Shown: positions 27,419 to 36,160 of the stretch, piece after piece
Layout: every line of letters starts with the position of its first letter
Numbering within the stretch: position 1 is the first letter of the stretch
NCBI RefSeq assembly: GCF_030227115.1
Contig: NZ_JASSUA010000001.1
Location: 1,612,001-1,676,000 of the forward strand
Direction of reading: 5' to 3'
DNA from: Marinobacter sp. SS13-12
Lineage (GTDB): Bacteria > Pseudomonadota > Gammaproteobacteria > Pseudomonadales > Oleiphilaceae
Length of the DNA stretch: 64,000 nucleotides
Program-made: the position numbers and the translations under genes
Notes under the pieces: generated by a model
What the model was told of the DNA's origin: nothing
The model's input: the letters and a program-made list of their open reading frames with translations, nothing else
Database searches by the model: none

Positions 27419-29638
27419 TCACCGGGAAGCCGAACGTGCCAGGATAAGGGCATAGATTTCCCGCACATCCCGGGCAAACTGCTCCACCGAATAATCCGCA
27501 GCAAATTCCAGGGCGTGGGCGGCCAGTTTTTCGCGTAGCGCTTCATCCTCCAGCAGTTGCTGAACGCGCTCACACCACTGGTCCTGTTTCTCCGGCGTCT
27601 TGAATCCATTGTGGCCATGGCGCACGACATCATCGATGCCGCTCGAACGCACTGCAACCACTGGCAGCCCGGCGGCCATGGCTTCCAGAATAACCATGCC
27701 CTGGGTTTCGGATTTGGAGGCAAACAGGAAGGCATCGCCCAGGTGATACCAGGTGGCCATATCATCCGGGGGGATGGAGCCAACCAGTGTAAAGTGCTTT
27801 TGTAATCCCAGTTCATCGATACGCTGCTGAAGCCGCTGATGCTGGTGGCCCTCGCCAATCATCAGAAAACGGAAAGGGCGATCGGAACGCCGGCGCAGCT
27901 CATCGATGGCATTGATCATGAAATCGATGTTCTTTTCGTTGGACAGTCGCGAGACGCTGATAAACACGGTTTCATCACCGATCCCCAGGGAATCCCGTAA
28001 CTTGCGGACATCTTCATCATCCACTTCCTGGAAGCGCTGGTACTCGATGCCAGTCGGCTGAACAAACACGGGGCTCTTGACGCCAATCATCCGCAGGTAC
28101 TCCTCGGTGGAGTAGGTGGGCACGATAACGCCATCGCATTTGTTGGCGAAGTGTCTGATCAGCTCGTGAGAGATCAGATTGCGGAACAGGTTGCCCGGCA
28201 GGGGAACAAAGTGTGCGTAATGCTCAAGGCGCGTGTGGTAGGTGTACACCGCCGGTACTTTAAGGCGCCGGGCGATGAACAACCCCAGGGACCCACCGAG
28301 CCAGATGGGGTGGTGCAGGTGGATGATGTCCGGCTTGAAGGCCCTCAGTCGCTTACGGATCTGAGAAAGGAAAATATTGGCCAGCCGGAACTCGCGATTC
28401 TCTCCCATGGACAGCAGTGACGGAACCCGAACCACGTTGGTTTCCTGCCTGGGCTGGTCACGATACCGCGGGCACACAATCAGGATGGCATCGCCCAGGG
28501 TTTCCAGGCCTTTGCGCAAGCGCTCGATAGAGATGGGGACGCCGCCGATAAACGGCAGGTAGTTGTTGGTAAACATGGCAACCCGCAATGGCCGGGACAG
28601 CCAGGGTTGTGGGTCCAGGTCATAGTCCGGGTAGTAGTCTTTCTCCACGAAAATGGCGGTATAGAGCTTGATGCTGATCAGCACGAATACAGCGACCAGC
28701 AGGATGAAGTTCACATAGCCAACATAGAACAGGGAGTAGATGAAGAACCAGAGGGATTCCAGCGTGCTCAGCACCGGATGCTGCGCAGCCTCCAGTCGTT
28801 CCAGTGAGTGGCTGATTGCTCCGTCTTCGCTCACATCCACGCGCACGTAATGGTAGAAGCTGGTGTCATCGTTGAGCACCAGCCCCCCGGCCCCACCGGT
28901 GGTGATGAAACGGGTATCGCCCTGAACCTGGTCGGCATACAGGGACAGGTTGGCGGAGAACACCATATCCACATCGTGCCTGGCAATGGCCTCAAGCAGG
29001 GCTTGCCGGAACTCCGGCGGCTCGAGGAAATCGTCGTCCTGCTCGAACGGGGCCTGCTGATCCGGTTCCAGCAACGGGTGCCCGATGAACAGAAAACGCA
29101 ACTGGTTGGGCTCCTGATCCAACAGGTCGTTCAGCCAGCGGATCTGCCACTGCCAGGGTGTTTTGCCGGTGCTGTCCAGGAATATAAGCCGGGCACCGCC
29201 CGCCTTTATGCTGAAGAAGTGGGGGCCGAAGTGGTCGTAAAACCGGTAGCTGCCGAAGTTTTCGTACTCATTCTCACCAAAGGTGAGCAGGTAGGGGATC
29301 TCCAGGTGGGACAGGGTGCCCTGGATGGCCCGGTACTTGTCCTCGCCACCCCCGCTGACGGCGTTGCCGGCAGAAACGACAAAGTCCAGGTCAGACTGGT
29401 TGAGTACCGGAATCATGCGCTCTTCGAAAACGCCAATGGAGTTGTTGATATTGCCCACAACCGCAAAGCTGAAACCGCCGGTACCGGACAGTTCGTCACT
29501 GATACGGGCTACCTGCTCCGTGTGCAGAGCCTCGAAATCCGGCTCGAAAAAATTCAGGTAGCCCTTGTACCCGATCAGCAGCACGACGATCGCCAGGGTG
29601 ACGTAGAACAGGATTTTTAGCGGATGACGCCGTGTCAT
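27419..29638 (-). CDS. Membrane-anchored fusion: degenerate calcineurin-like phosphoesterase + GT4 glycosyltransferase
   Basis: 739 aa. A signal anchor (about 9-30) leads to a periplasmic metallophosphoesterase-like domain (56-285). A second membrane region (about 295-330) follows, then a cytoplasmic GT4 domain (351-739) with TNNYLPFIGGVPISIERL, HHPIWLGGSLG, VSRLSNEKNIDFMI and SETQGMVILEAMAAGLP (E-x7-E). In the phosphoesterase half, metal ligands are replaced: VGNINN for GDxH, SAGNAV for GDxx, GENE for GNHE and FSANLS for GHxH; only FIGH looks normal. It is probably a pseudoenzyme. The gene overlaps the upstream flippase-like gene by 4 bp, suggesting glycolipid work at the inner membrane. Confidence 0.85.
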   Translation of the reverse strand: MTRRHPLKILFYVTLAIVVLLIGYKGYLNFFEPDFEALHTEQVARISDELSGTGGFSFAVVGNINNSIGVFEERMIPVLNQSDLDFVVSAGNAVSGGGEDKYRAIQGTLSHLEIPYLLTFGENEYENFGSYRFYDHFGPHFFSIKAGGARLIFLDSTGKTPWQWQIRWLNDLLDQEPNQLRFLFIGHPLLEPDQQAPFEQDDDFLEPPEFRQALLEAIARHDVDMVFSANLSLYADQVQGDTRFITTGGAGGLVLNDDTSFYHYVRVDVSEDGAISHSLERLEAAQHPVLSTLESLWFFIYSLFYVGYVNFILLVAVFVLISIKLYTAIFVEKDYYPDYDLDPQPWLSRPLRVAMFTNNYLPFIGGVPISIERLRKGLETLGDAILIVCPRYRDQPRQETNVVRVPSLLSMGENREFRLANIFLSQIRKRLRAFKPDIIHLHHPIWLGGSLGLFIARRLKVPAVYTYHTRLEHYAHFVPLPGNLFRNLISHELIRHFANKCDGVIVPTYSTEEYLRMIGVKSPVFVQPTGIEYQRFQEVDDEDVRKLRDSLGIGDETVFISVSRLSNEKNIDFMINAIDELRRRSDRPFRFLMIGEGHQHQRLQQRIDELGLQKHFTLVGSIPPDDMATWYHLGDAFLFASKSETQGMVILEAMAAGLPVVAVRSSGIDDVVRHGHNGFKTPEKQDQWCERVQQLLEDEALREKLAAHALEFAADYSVEQFARDVREIYALILARSASR

Positions 29639-30693
29639 GGGGCTTCCTTTCGGTTCCTCACCAGTTCCCGCTGCAGAACCACAAGCCCTGTCAGCATTCC
29701 GATATAGATGGTGATGAATCGCCAGCTGATGGTCACCAGTACCAGGTGATTGGCGGTGAGTATGTCGCGGAAGAAACTGCCGAATACGCCTTCCGATATG
29801 CCGGATGCACCGGGTGTTGGTGAAAAATACATCACGAATGTGGTTACCACCAGCAGGCCCGTGCTCACCATATAGTCTACATCGTAATCCAGTGCCGAGA
29901 TCAGCAGCGCCGGAAAACTGAACAGGCTGAGCAGGAATATGAAGGTGAATATCACTGACAGCGCAACAAACTGTTTTGGCCCATTGAGGTAATGGCCAAA
30001 GCTGAGGGCGAAACGCAGCATCTCCCGTTTGGCCTTGAATTGCCAGCGACGATGCCTGCGCTCACTGATCAGATGGAACCGGTGCAATAAGCCTAGCAGT
30101 CGCCCCAGTGGGCCAATCAACCACTGCGTGCGGAACAGAACCACCATGAAAAAACCGAGATAGAGGAGGATCAGCAAAGCCAGTATCGGCCCCAGTTCGC
30201 CCACCAGGGGCTGGTTATCCAGTGCGCTGAGGGTAAGCAGAAAGACCGGCGTGAGGGAAAAAATGAAGATCACCGCGATGACAGTGCGGATGGTGGTTGC
30301 TGCCGTGGCCCGGCCCACCGGAACCCCATGATGCTGCAGGTACCAGATCTGCGCAAAGCCGCCGCCGGTGGCCATGGGGGTGACGTTGGAGAAGAACAGG
30401 TTGATGAACACCAGCCGGAAAATCACCGGGAAGGGCAAGCGGTGCCCCAGGGCCCGCAGGGTAAAGTGCAGCCGTAGCCCGTCGGCCGTGAAATAAACGA
30501 TCAGCAGGGCAACAATGGATACAAGGGCTTGCGTGGAAACCAGGCGCATGTCAAAGGTGACGCTACGCCCGGCAAACTGGTCGTACACCGCGTAAAGCCC
30601 GGCCGCCGTCATGGCAATAAAAATCAGGCTGAAAGCAGTCAGCCTGCGCCAGGACGCGCGTTGTTGGTAATCTTGATCCGGGATGTTGGTCAT
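29635..30693 (-). CDS. YbhN/UPF0104 flippase-like membrane protein (LPG synthase TM family)
   Basis: 352 aa with eight or so hydrophobic helices. Family features include IVALLIVYFTADGLRLHFTLRALGHRLPFPVIFRLVFINLFFSNVTPMATGGGFAQIWYLQHHGVPVGRATAATTIRTV and, late, YFSPTPGASGISEGVFGSFF. Relatives are the transmembrane domain of lysylphosphatidylglycerol synthase and AglD-type proteins that handle lipid-linked sugars or lipids. It overlaps the phosphoesterase-glycosyltransferase gene (ATGA), so the two likely act together. Confidence 0.9.
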   Translation of the reverse strand: MTNIPDQDYQQRASWRRLTAFSLIFIAMTAAGLYAVYDQFAGRSVTFDMRLVSTQALVSIVALLIVYFTADGLRLHFTLRALGHRLPFPVIFRLVFINLFFSNVTPMATGGGFAQIWYLQHHGVPVGRATAATTIRTVIAVIFIFSLTPVFLLTLSALDNQPLVGELGPILALLILLYLGFFMVVLFRTQWLIGPLGRLLGLLHRFHLISERRHRRWQFKAKREMLRFALSFGHYLNGPKQFVALSVIFTFIFLLSLFSFPALLISALDYDVDYMVSTGLLVVTTFVMYFSPTPGASGISEGVFGSFFRDILTANHLVLVTISWRFITIYIGMLTGLVVLQRELVRNRKEAP

Positions 30694-30747
30694 GACCTGC
30701 CCGCCATTAGGAGACGGGCAGTTTACTGTTGTTAGCGGGGGGCTTGT

Positions 30748-31782
30748 CTAGTGGCCATACACCATCATGGTGGTGTTTTTTATGGCAAAGTCCGTGAATT
30801 GCACCGAACCAATGCTGGTGCCACCTACCTTGAACACCGGCATATCGATATCGGCGCGGAAATCCACGTCATGGATGGACAACCCTTCCTTGCCGGACAC
30901 TGCGCTGGTACCACGCGAGAGCTTCGCGGTGGCGCTGGCCATCCCGAAGTGCCCCAGCGTGTCGTCGCCCCGGCGGTTATGGATCTGCAGTCCCTCAATG
31001 CCAACTGCGGCAAAGTTGAACAGCAGGATGACGTCGGCGGCATCCCAGTCCAGGCTGCCGTCGGTGATCTCGAAGTGGGTGTCGAGCTGCAGTTCCGAAC
31101 CGGACACCTCGTTGCCATTGGCCAGCGTGCGGGTGTTGTTGCCCTGGTTGCGGATCACCAGGTCCGTTGGGCCGATGTAGCCTTGCAGCATCACGTTGGA
31201 AAACAGGCTGGCGGTGCCGGCGGAACCGGTGGCCTCAACGCTGTCTACGGCCAGTTCAAAGTCTACCGCCTGCAGGTAATCGTCCAGGCTGGTGGGGTCG
31301 CCGTAGTCCGTGGCGCCCAGGTGAATCACCAGGTCGCCGCTGTCGAACTGTTTGCCGTAACCACCGCCCACTGCATAGCGGGCCAGGGCGTCAGCGACGT
31401 CCGGATTGGACGTGTCCAGCAGGCCAGCGTCCGCACGGCGGGCAATCTCGGAAAAGCCGTGGGTCAGCACTTCATCCTGGCCGGCGATATCCAGGGTGAA
31501 CTTGAGGTTGTCCAGCACGGTGTCGTTGTGGCCGGAGAGGCGGATGCCATCAACGTTCAGTGAGCCTTCATCGGTCCAGCTCAGGCGGTCCATCTCGACC
31601 CTGGTTTCCATCTCGATGGTGACACCGGTCTGGCCGGTGACTTCACCCATCGTGGTGTCATCCAGCGGCCGGAAATCCGCCATCACAGGCAGTGACAGGC
31701 TGGCAGCGAGACTCAGGGTAAAGAACCTGCCCAGGGCAGGCGTGACTTGTTCCAGGCGCTTTCGGGTGTTTCGACGTGTCAT
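30748..31782 (-). CDS. DUF6160-type surface protein
   Basis: 344 aa with a signal peptide ending VMADF. The N-terminal FRPLDDTTMGEVTGQTGVTIEMETRVEMDRLSWTDEG is the typical DUF6160 opening (LxxLDDxxLxxVTGQxGIxI), found in putative surface or pilus-associated proteins such as FilA-like ones. The rest is beta-rich, with VDGIRLSGHNDTVLDNLKFTLDIAGQ and a closing IKNTTMMVYGH. It reads as an extracellular or outer-membrane adhesive protein; this is family-level inference. TGTTACAG repeated at 31801 and 31811 lies just upstream. Confidence 0.7.
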   Translation of the reverse strand: MTRRNTRKRLEQVTPALGRFFTLSLAASLSLPVMADFRPLDDTTMGEVTGQTGVTIEMETRVEMDRLSWTDEGSLNVDGIRLSGHNDTVLDNLKFTLDIAGQDEVLTHGFSEIARRADAGLLDTSNPDVADALARYAVGGGYGKQFDSGDLVIHLGATDYGDPTSLDDYLQAVDFELAVDSVEATGSAGTASLFSNVMLQGYIGPTDLVIRNQGNNTRTLANGNEVSGSELQLDTHFEITDGSLDWDAADVILLFNFAAVGIEGLQIHNRRGDDTLGHFGMASATAKLSRGTSAVSGKEGLSIHDVDFRADIDMPVFKVGGTSIGSVQFTDFAIKNTTMMVYGH

Positions 31783-31800
31783 GGTGGCCCCGATTATTAT

Positions 31801-31818
31801 TGTTACAGACTGTTACAG
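31801..31818. promoter_or_regulatory. TGTTACAG direct repeat upstream of DUF6160 gene
   Basis: TGTTACAG occurs at 31801-31808 and 31811-31818, one helical turn apart, 19 bp upstream of the DUF6160 start. This is the spacing of an activator or repressor site, but no binding protein is suggested by context. Confidence 0.4.
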
Positions 31819-31864
31819 TAAGCGTGATAACAACAGCTGTCTGTGAGTTGGATCACAGACCTGG

Positions 31865-32530
31865 TCAGGCCGAAGAGGCCAGCGCCTGCTGGATCAACGC
31901 TTTCTGATGGGCGCCAAACTCGGCCACCAGTGTCTCGGAGTCATCAGCATCCCGCGCCAGGATGGCCTTCGTCAGGCGGGTGAAAAACAGGCCGGTCCGG
32001 TCCAGGTCCTGCCGGTAACGGTCCGCACTCAGGTAATACGCCCGGCTGACGGCGGGCTTGAAGTTGGTCAGCGCCTCGGTGAGATAGGGGTTGCCCACCA
32101 CCCCGCAGCACACCTCCATCACATTGAAGCTGGCTTCCACAACAGCGGTGATATTGGCGTCCTTGCTCTGCATCTGGCCGGTCACCTTTTCAACAGCCAG
32201 CAATAACTCCGCCTTGTCTTCCTCCTGCCAACGCTCACACAGGCGCCGTGCCAGCATGATCAGCAGGTGCATGTACACATCATAGAGCTCAGCCGCATGC
32301 ACCGCGTCCAGCCTGGTGGCGGATGCGCCCTTGCGCGGGGTGATCTCGATCAGGTGCCAGCGCTCCAGCGTGTACAGCGCCTCCTTCACCGAAGCCCGGC
32401 TCACCTTCAGCTCGTTGGCGGTGGTGGCCTCCTGCAAGCGCTCTCCGGGCCGGATCTGGCCGGTCATGATGCGCTCGGCCAGGTAGTTGGCAATCTGCTC
32501 GGCAAGGGTGTTGGGAACCTGAAAATCCAT
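31865..32530 (-). CDS. GntR-family transcriptional regulator (FCD type)
   Basis: 221 aa from the ATG at 32530 (MDFQVPNTLAEQI); a longer frame to 32578 has no better start signal. The winged helix is LAEQIANYLAERIMTGQIRPGERLQEATTANELKVSRASVKEALYTLERWHLIEITPRKGA. The all-helical effector domain follows (ELYDVYMHLLIMLARRLCERW). It is divergent from alkB, and a palindrome ATTGT-AGG-ACAAT covers the presumed alkB -10 region. Control of alkane oxidation and of itself is therefore likely. The ligand is unknown. Confidence 0.88.
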   Translation of the reverse strand: MDFQVPNTLAEQIANYLAERIMTGQIRPGERLQEATTANELKVSRASVKEALYTLERWHLIEITPRKGASATRLDAVHAAELYDVYMHLLIMLARRLCERWQEEDKAELLLAVEKVTGQMQSKDANITAVVEASFNVMEVCCGVVGNPYLTEALTNFKPAVSRAYYLSADRYRQDLDRTGLFFTRLTKAILARDADDSETLVAEFGAHQKALIQQALASSA

Positions 32531-32647
32531 AAGGGCTCTCTGAACAGGGGAAATGCGGATTGAGTTTATCACAGCCATTTAGTCTTGGATTGTCAGGAAG
32601 TTACCGCCGGCCAAACCTGATATTGATCAAAAAATACCATTCATGGG

Positions 32648-32677
32648 TTGACGACTGTAATATTGTAGGACAATAAT
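32648..32677 (+). promoter_or_regulatory. Predicted alkB promoter with GntR-type operator
   Basis: TTGACG (32648-32653) can serve as -35 and AATAAT (32672-32677) as -10 at 18-bp spacing. ATTGT-AGG-ACAAT (32662-32674), an inverted repeat of the kind bound by FCD-type GntR repressors, overlaps the -10. It lies about 60 bp before the alkB start in the region shared with the divergent GntR gene. Confidence 0.65.
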
Positions 32678-32734
32678 GCAGATAACAACAAGCGATCACC
32701 AAGATCCAATGCAACAGCCAATGAGGGAAGACCC

Positions 32735-33871
32735 GTGAGTACCAAACCATTGACCCTGGGCACCGAATCCGCACGCCGGAAGGTGCTGCTGACACTCAAG
32801 AAATACAGCTATCTGATTGCGATGGTGCCTCTGGCGCTACCACCGTTATTGCTGGCGGCCGGGCAGGCCACCGGATCGGTGAACCTGTTCGCCTGGGGCG
32901 TTCCGGTGGTGGTGTTCGGCATCATCCCCATCCTCGACCTGCTGCTGGGCAAAGATGCCCTCAACCCGGACGAGGAAACAGACACGCCCCGCATGAACTC
33001 GGAAGTCTTCTACAAGTTCATCACCCTGGGCTGGGTTGCTGCCTTTGCGGTGTTGCTGGTGTGGAGCATGTTCGTGTTGGCCTCCGGTACCTTCAGTGTG
33101 GCCGGCGGCATTGGCTGGATCTTTTCCGTCGGCATCGTCGGTGGCCTGGGCATCAACGTCGCCCACGAACTTATCCATAAAGACGGCAAACTTGAAACTT
33201 GGGCCGGCGGCTTCCTGCTGTCCCTGGTGTGCTATGCGGGCTTCAAGGTCGAACACCTGCGCGGCCACCACGTACACGTCTCCACCCCCGAAGACGCTTC
33301 GTCCTCGCGTTACAACCAGTCGCTCTATAACTTCCTGCCCCAGGCCTACGCCCGCAACTTCATGAACGCCTGGAAGCTGGAAGCCAAACGCCTGCAGAAG
33401 AAAGGCCACAAAGCCTTCAGCTGGCGCAACGAACTGATCTGGTGGTACAGCATCTCCGCGCTGGCACTGGCCGCCTTCACCGTCGCCTTCGGCTGGCTGG
33501 GCGCTGCGTTCTTCCTGGGTCAGAGCTTCATCGCCCTGAACCTGCTGGAAATCGTCAATTACCTCGAACACTACGGCCTCCACCGCCGCAAACTCGAAAA
33601 CGGCCGCTACGAACGCACCGGCCCGGAGCACAGCTGGAACTCCAACTACTTCCTCACCAACGTGTTCCTGTTCCACCTGCAGCGCCACAGCGACCACCAC
33701 GCCTGGGCCAAGCGCCGCTACCAGGTGCTCCGTCACCACGAAATTGCCCCGCAGCTCCCGGCCGGCTACGCCGCCATGGTTGTCCTGGCAATGATTCCGC
33801 CACTGTGGAAGAAGGTGATGAACCCAAGGGTAGAGGCCTACTACGAAGGCGAAGAGCACCAGCTGGTGTAG
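32735..33871 (+). CDS. alkB: Alkane 1-monooxygenase
   Basis: Membrane non-heme di-iron hydroxylase that converts medium-chain n-alkanes to 1-alkanols with rubredoxin as electron donor. GTG start with GAGGGA upstream; 378 aa. Six hydrophobic helices and the three His boxes are visible: HELIH (144-148), HLRGHH (174-179) and HSDHH (318-322), plus the AlkB signature NYLEHYGLHR (275-284). No rubredoxin gene is nearby. A GntR regulator is divergent and a terminator follows. Confidence 0.97.
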   Translation: MSTKPLTLGTESARRKVLLTLKKYSYLIAMVPLALPPLLLAAGQATGSVNLFAWGVPVVVFGIIPILDLLLGKDALNPDEETDTPRMNSEVFYKFITLGWVAAFAVLLVWSMFVLASGTFSVAGGIGWIFSVGIVGGLGINVAHELIHKDGKLETWAGGFLLSLVCYAGFKVEHLRGHHVHVSTPEDASSSRYNQSLYNFLPQAYARNFMNAWKLEAKRLQKKGHKAFSWRNELIWWYSISALALAAFTVAFGWLGAAFFLGQSFIALNLLEIVNYLEHYGLHRRKLENGRYERTGPEHSWNSNYFLTNVFLFHLQRHSDHHAWAKRRYQVLRHHEIAPQLPAGYAAMVVLAMIPPLWKKVMNPRVEAYYEGEEHQLV

Positions 33872-33879
33872 GTTTTCAA

Positions 33880-33920
33880 GGCCCCACAGGTTTGTGTCTC
33901 TGACTGTGGGGTCTTTTTTT
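33880..33920 (+). terminator. Rho-independent terminator after alkB
   Basis: GGCCCCACAG (33880-33889) pairs with CTGTGGGGTC (33904-33913, one mismatch), followed by seven T. It ends the alkB transcript. Confidence 0.93.
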
Positions 33921-34006
33921 ATACGTTAACTCCCGCCCTTGAAATCTTCCCGAAACGCACACAGGTATAATGTTGAATCCTGAACGCATAAAAAAGGGAG
34001 CACCCC

Positions 34007-34564
34007 ATGCCCAAGCACTTCGAACAAGCCCCAGGCCTGCACGAAGCACCAGTACCCGAAACCGAAGGCTACGTCTTCAACCAGACCATGATGCGCATCA
34101 AAGACCCCGAGCGCTCCATGGACTTCTACACCCGGGTAATGGGCATGCGCCTCGTCAGAAAACTCGACTTCCCGGAAATGAAATTCACGCTCTACTTCCT
34201 GGCCTACCTGGACGACCGCCAGGCCAACATGGTGCCCCACGATGATGCTTACCGCACCACCTTCATCTTCGGCCGCGAAGCCATGCTGGAGCTGACCCAC
34301 AACTGGGGCACCGAGGACCAGAAAGAGTTCAGCTACCACAACGGTAACGACGAGCCCCAGGGCTTTGGCCACATCGGCGTTGCCGTGCCGGATGTTTACA
34401 GTGCCTGTGACCGCCTTGAAAAGCTCGGCGTGGAATTCGCCAAGAAGCCGGACGACGGCAAGATGAAAGGACTGGCGTTCGTCAAGGACCCGGATGGTTA
34501 CTGGATCGAAATCCTGCAGCCGAACATGCTTGAAAAACAGCGCCGGGCAGCAGAGGACGCGTAA
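34007..34564 (+). CDS. gloA: Lactoylglutathione lyase (glyoxalase I)
   Basis: Metal-dependent isomerase that turns the methylglyoxal-glutathione hemithioacetal into S-lactoylglutathione. 185 aa, the length of the longer eukaryote-like (Zn type) form. [45 protein letters not shown] is the first vicinal-oxygen-chelate half. [10 protein letters not shown] and [54 protein letters not shown] hold the Gln/Glu/His metal ligands of the second. GGGAG precedes the ATG. Confidence 0.97.
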   Translation: MPKHFEQAPGLHEAPVPETEGYVFNQTMMRIKDPERSMDFYTRVMGMRLVRKLDFPEMKFTLYFLAYLDDRQANMVPHDDAYRTTFIFGREAMLELTHNWGTEDQKEFSYHNGNDEPQGFGHIGVAVPDVYSACDRLEKLGVEFAKKPDDGKMKGLAFVKDPDGYWIEILQPNMLEKQRRAAEDA

Positions 34565-34583
34565 GCCGGATTGAACCGCCGTA

Positions 34584-35504
34584 TCAGGCAGTGTCGGAAC
34601 GGTTCCCGGCACTGCTTCTGGATGCCACTATCACCGCCGCCGTGAGAATCAGCGCGCCGGTGATCCCGATTATTCCCAGTTTCTCGCCCAGGAACAGCCA
34701 GGCCAGCAGCGCCACGAACAGTGGCTCCAGGGTCACGATAATGCTGGACAGCGTTGCCGGCGTTGTCTTCATGCCACTGAAAAAGCTCACATACCCCAGG
34801 CAGGTCGGCACAATGCCGATGTAAGCCACCATCAGCCATTGCCCGAACCCGAGGTTGTCCAGCCCGTCAAAACCACCGCTTATGGCCACGACCGGCAACA
34901 GGATGAGCGCCGCCGTAAAAAAGCAGATAAATGCCGTGGTAAATACCGGAGTGCCCGTGGAGGTATGGCGACTGGTGAGCGTGAACCCGGCGTACACCAG
35001 GGCCGCCAGAATCGCCATCAGGATACCCCCCAGGCGCAGCGTGCCGGTGCTGTCCATATCACTGACCACCAGCATGGCGGTGCCGGCTATGGCCGCTGCC
35101 AGGGCCAGAATGGTCACCAGCCCGGGTTTTTCACCCAGCAGCGGCGCCGCCATGATGGCCACCAGCACCGGAGCCAGGCACAGGGCAATCAGCGTGGCGA
35201 TACCGGCACCGGTCATATCCACGGCCATCAAGTAACTGCCCTGGTAGATAGCCTGGAAGAGACCCAGGGCGACCAGTGGCATCAGTGCCTTGCGGGTAAA
35301 TTTCGGTAAGGGGGTGGAGCTGCGGGCCAGTGACCGCTGTTCCCTGCGCATCAGCACAAAGAAAAACGGCAGTGCCACTGCCAGGCGCAGAAAAGCAAGC
35401 GTCACCGCCTGCAGGTCGGACCCGGTAAACAGGAATTTTGCAACAATACCCGTGGTCGCCCAGAGCAGGGCGGCCAGGGCGATCAGTAATGCGCCTCGGA
35501 TCAT
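34584..35504 (-). CDS. EamA/DMT-family permease in the lut operon
   Basis: 306 aa with ten predicted membrane helices in two EamA halves (LLWATTGIVAKFLFTGSDLQAVTLAFLRLAVALPFF; later GLYAGFTLTSRHTSTGTPVFTTAFICF and VTLEPLFVALLAWLFLGEKLG). EamA proteins are mostly exporters of metabolites. Its ATG overlaps the stop of lutC (35501-35504), so it is the fourth gene of the lactate-utilisation operon. No LldP-type lactate permease is seen, so a role in lactate or a related acid is possible but unproved. Confidence 0.88.
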   Translation of the reverse strand: MIRGALLIALAALLWATTGIVAKFLFTGSDLQAVTLAFLRLAVALPFFFVLMRREQRSLARSSTPLPKFTRKALMPLVALGLFQAIYQGSYLMAVDMTGAGIATLIALCLAPVLVAIMAAPLLGEKPGLVTILALAAAIAGTAMLVVSDMDSTGTLRLGGILMAILAALVYAGFTLTSRHTSTGTPVFTTAFICFFTAALILLPVVAISGGFDGLDNLGFGQWLMVAYIGIVPTCLGYVSFFSGMKTTPATLSSIIVTLEPLFVALLAWLFLGEKLGIIGITGALILTAAVIVASRSSAGNRSDTA

Positions 35505-36160
35505 TCAATAACCAGTACGATCAACTCCTTGGGACCATGGACACCGTAGGCAAGGGTCTGCTCGATATCGGCGGTTTTGGATGGCCCGGAGATTAACAGC
35601 GCATTGGTCGGCATGCCAGTGGCCCAACCCTGGGACTGCATGGCCTGATGGAAGGTGGTGTAAAGCTCACTGGCCTTCAGCACGGCAATATGAATAGGGG
35701 GTACCAGACTCATCAGCCGCGGTTCATCCACCGAAGGCCACAGGATCAGCGAGCCGGTTTCGGCAATGCCGCCACGGGTGGAAGTAATGCCTGCGTCCAC
35801 TTCGCTGAACAGGGTTTCCTGCCAGCTTTCCACCGGCTCGTCGTAGATAAGCAGGTGCGGCAGGTCTTCACGGCCTTTCGTGGCGCTCTGCAAGGCTTTG
35901 CCGATCTCGTGATCCTTCGCAATCAGTAGGGTCTGGGCCCCCCGGGATTGCAGGATTTCAGCCAGCCGGTCAATCCAGCCGGCCTCGGTGGTGCGGTGTA
36001 CTTCGCCATGGACGGATTCGATGGTCTGCTCGAACATGTCCAGCTTTTCAGCCGTGCTCCACTCGGGCCGGTCAAGCACCGAAAAGTCACATTCCGGAGC
36101 GGTCAGCTCGCCGCCGGAGCGGTGGCGCAGGCGTTGCAGGATAGCGTCACGGGAACTCAC
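35501..36160 (-). CDS. lutC: L-lactate utilisation protein LutC (LUD domain)
   Basis: 219-aa LUD-domain protein, one of three subunits of the LutABC L-lactate oxidation complex. It has SSRDAILQRLRHRSGG, LIAKDHEIGKAL, ITSTRGGIAETGSLILWPSVDEPRLMSLVPPIHIAVLKASELYTTFHQAM and LISGPSKTADIEQTLAYGVHGPKELIVLVIE, matching LutC along its length. Four-bp overlaps with lutB upstream and the EamA gene downstream show one operon. Confidence 0.93.
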   Translation of the reverse strand: MSSRDAILQRLRHRSGGELTAPECDFSVLDRPEWSTAEKLDMFEQTIESVHGEVHRTTEAGWIDRLAEILQSRGAQTLLIAKDHEIGKALQSATKGREDLPHLLIYDEPVESWQETLFSEVDAGITSTRGGIAETGSLILWPSVDEPRLMSLVPPIHIAVLKASELYTTFHQAMQSQGWATGMPTNALLISGPSKTADIEQTLAYGVHGPKELIVLVIE

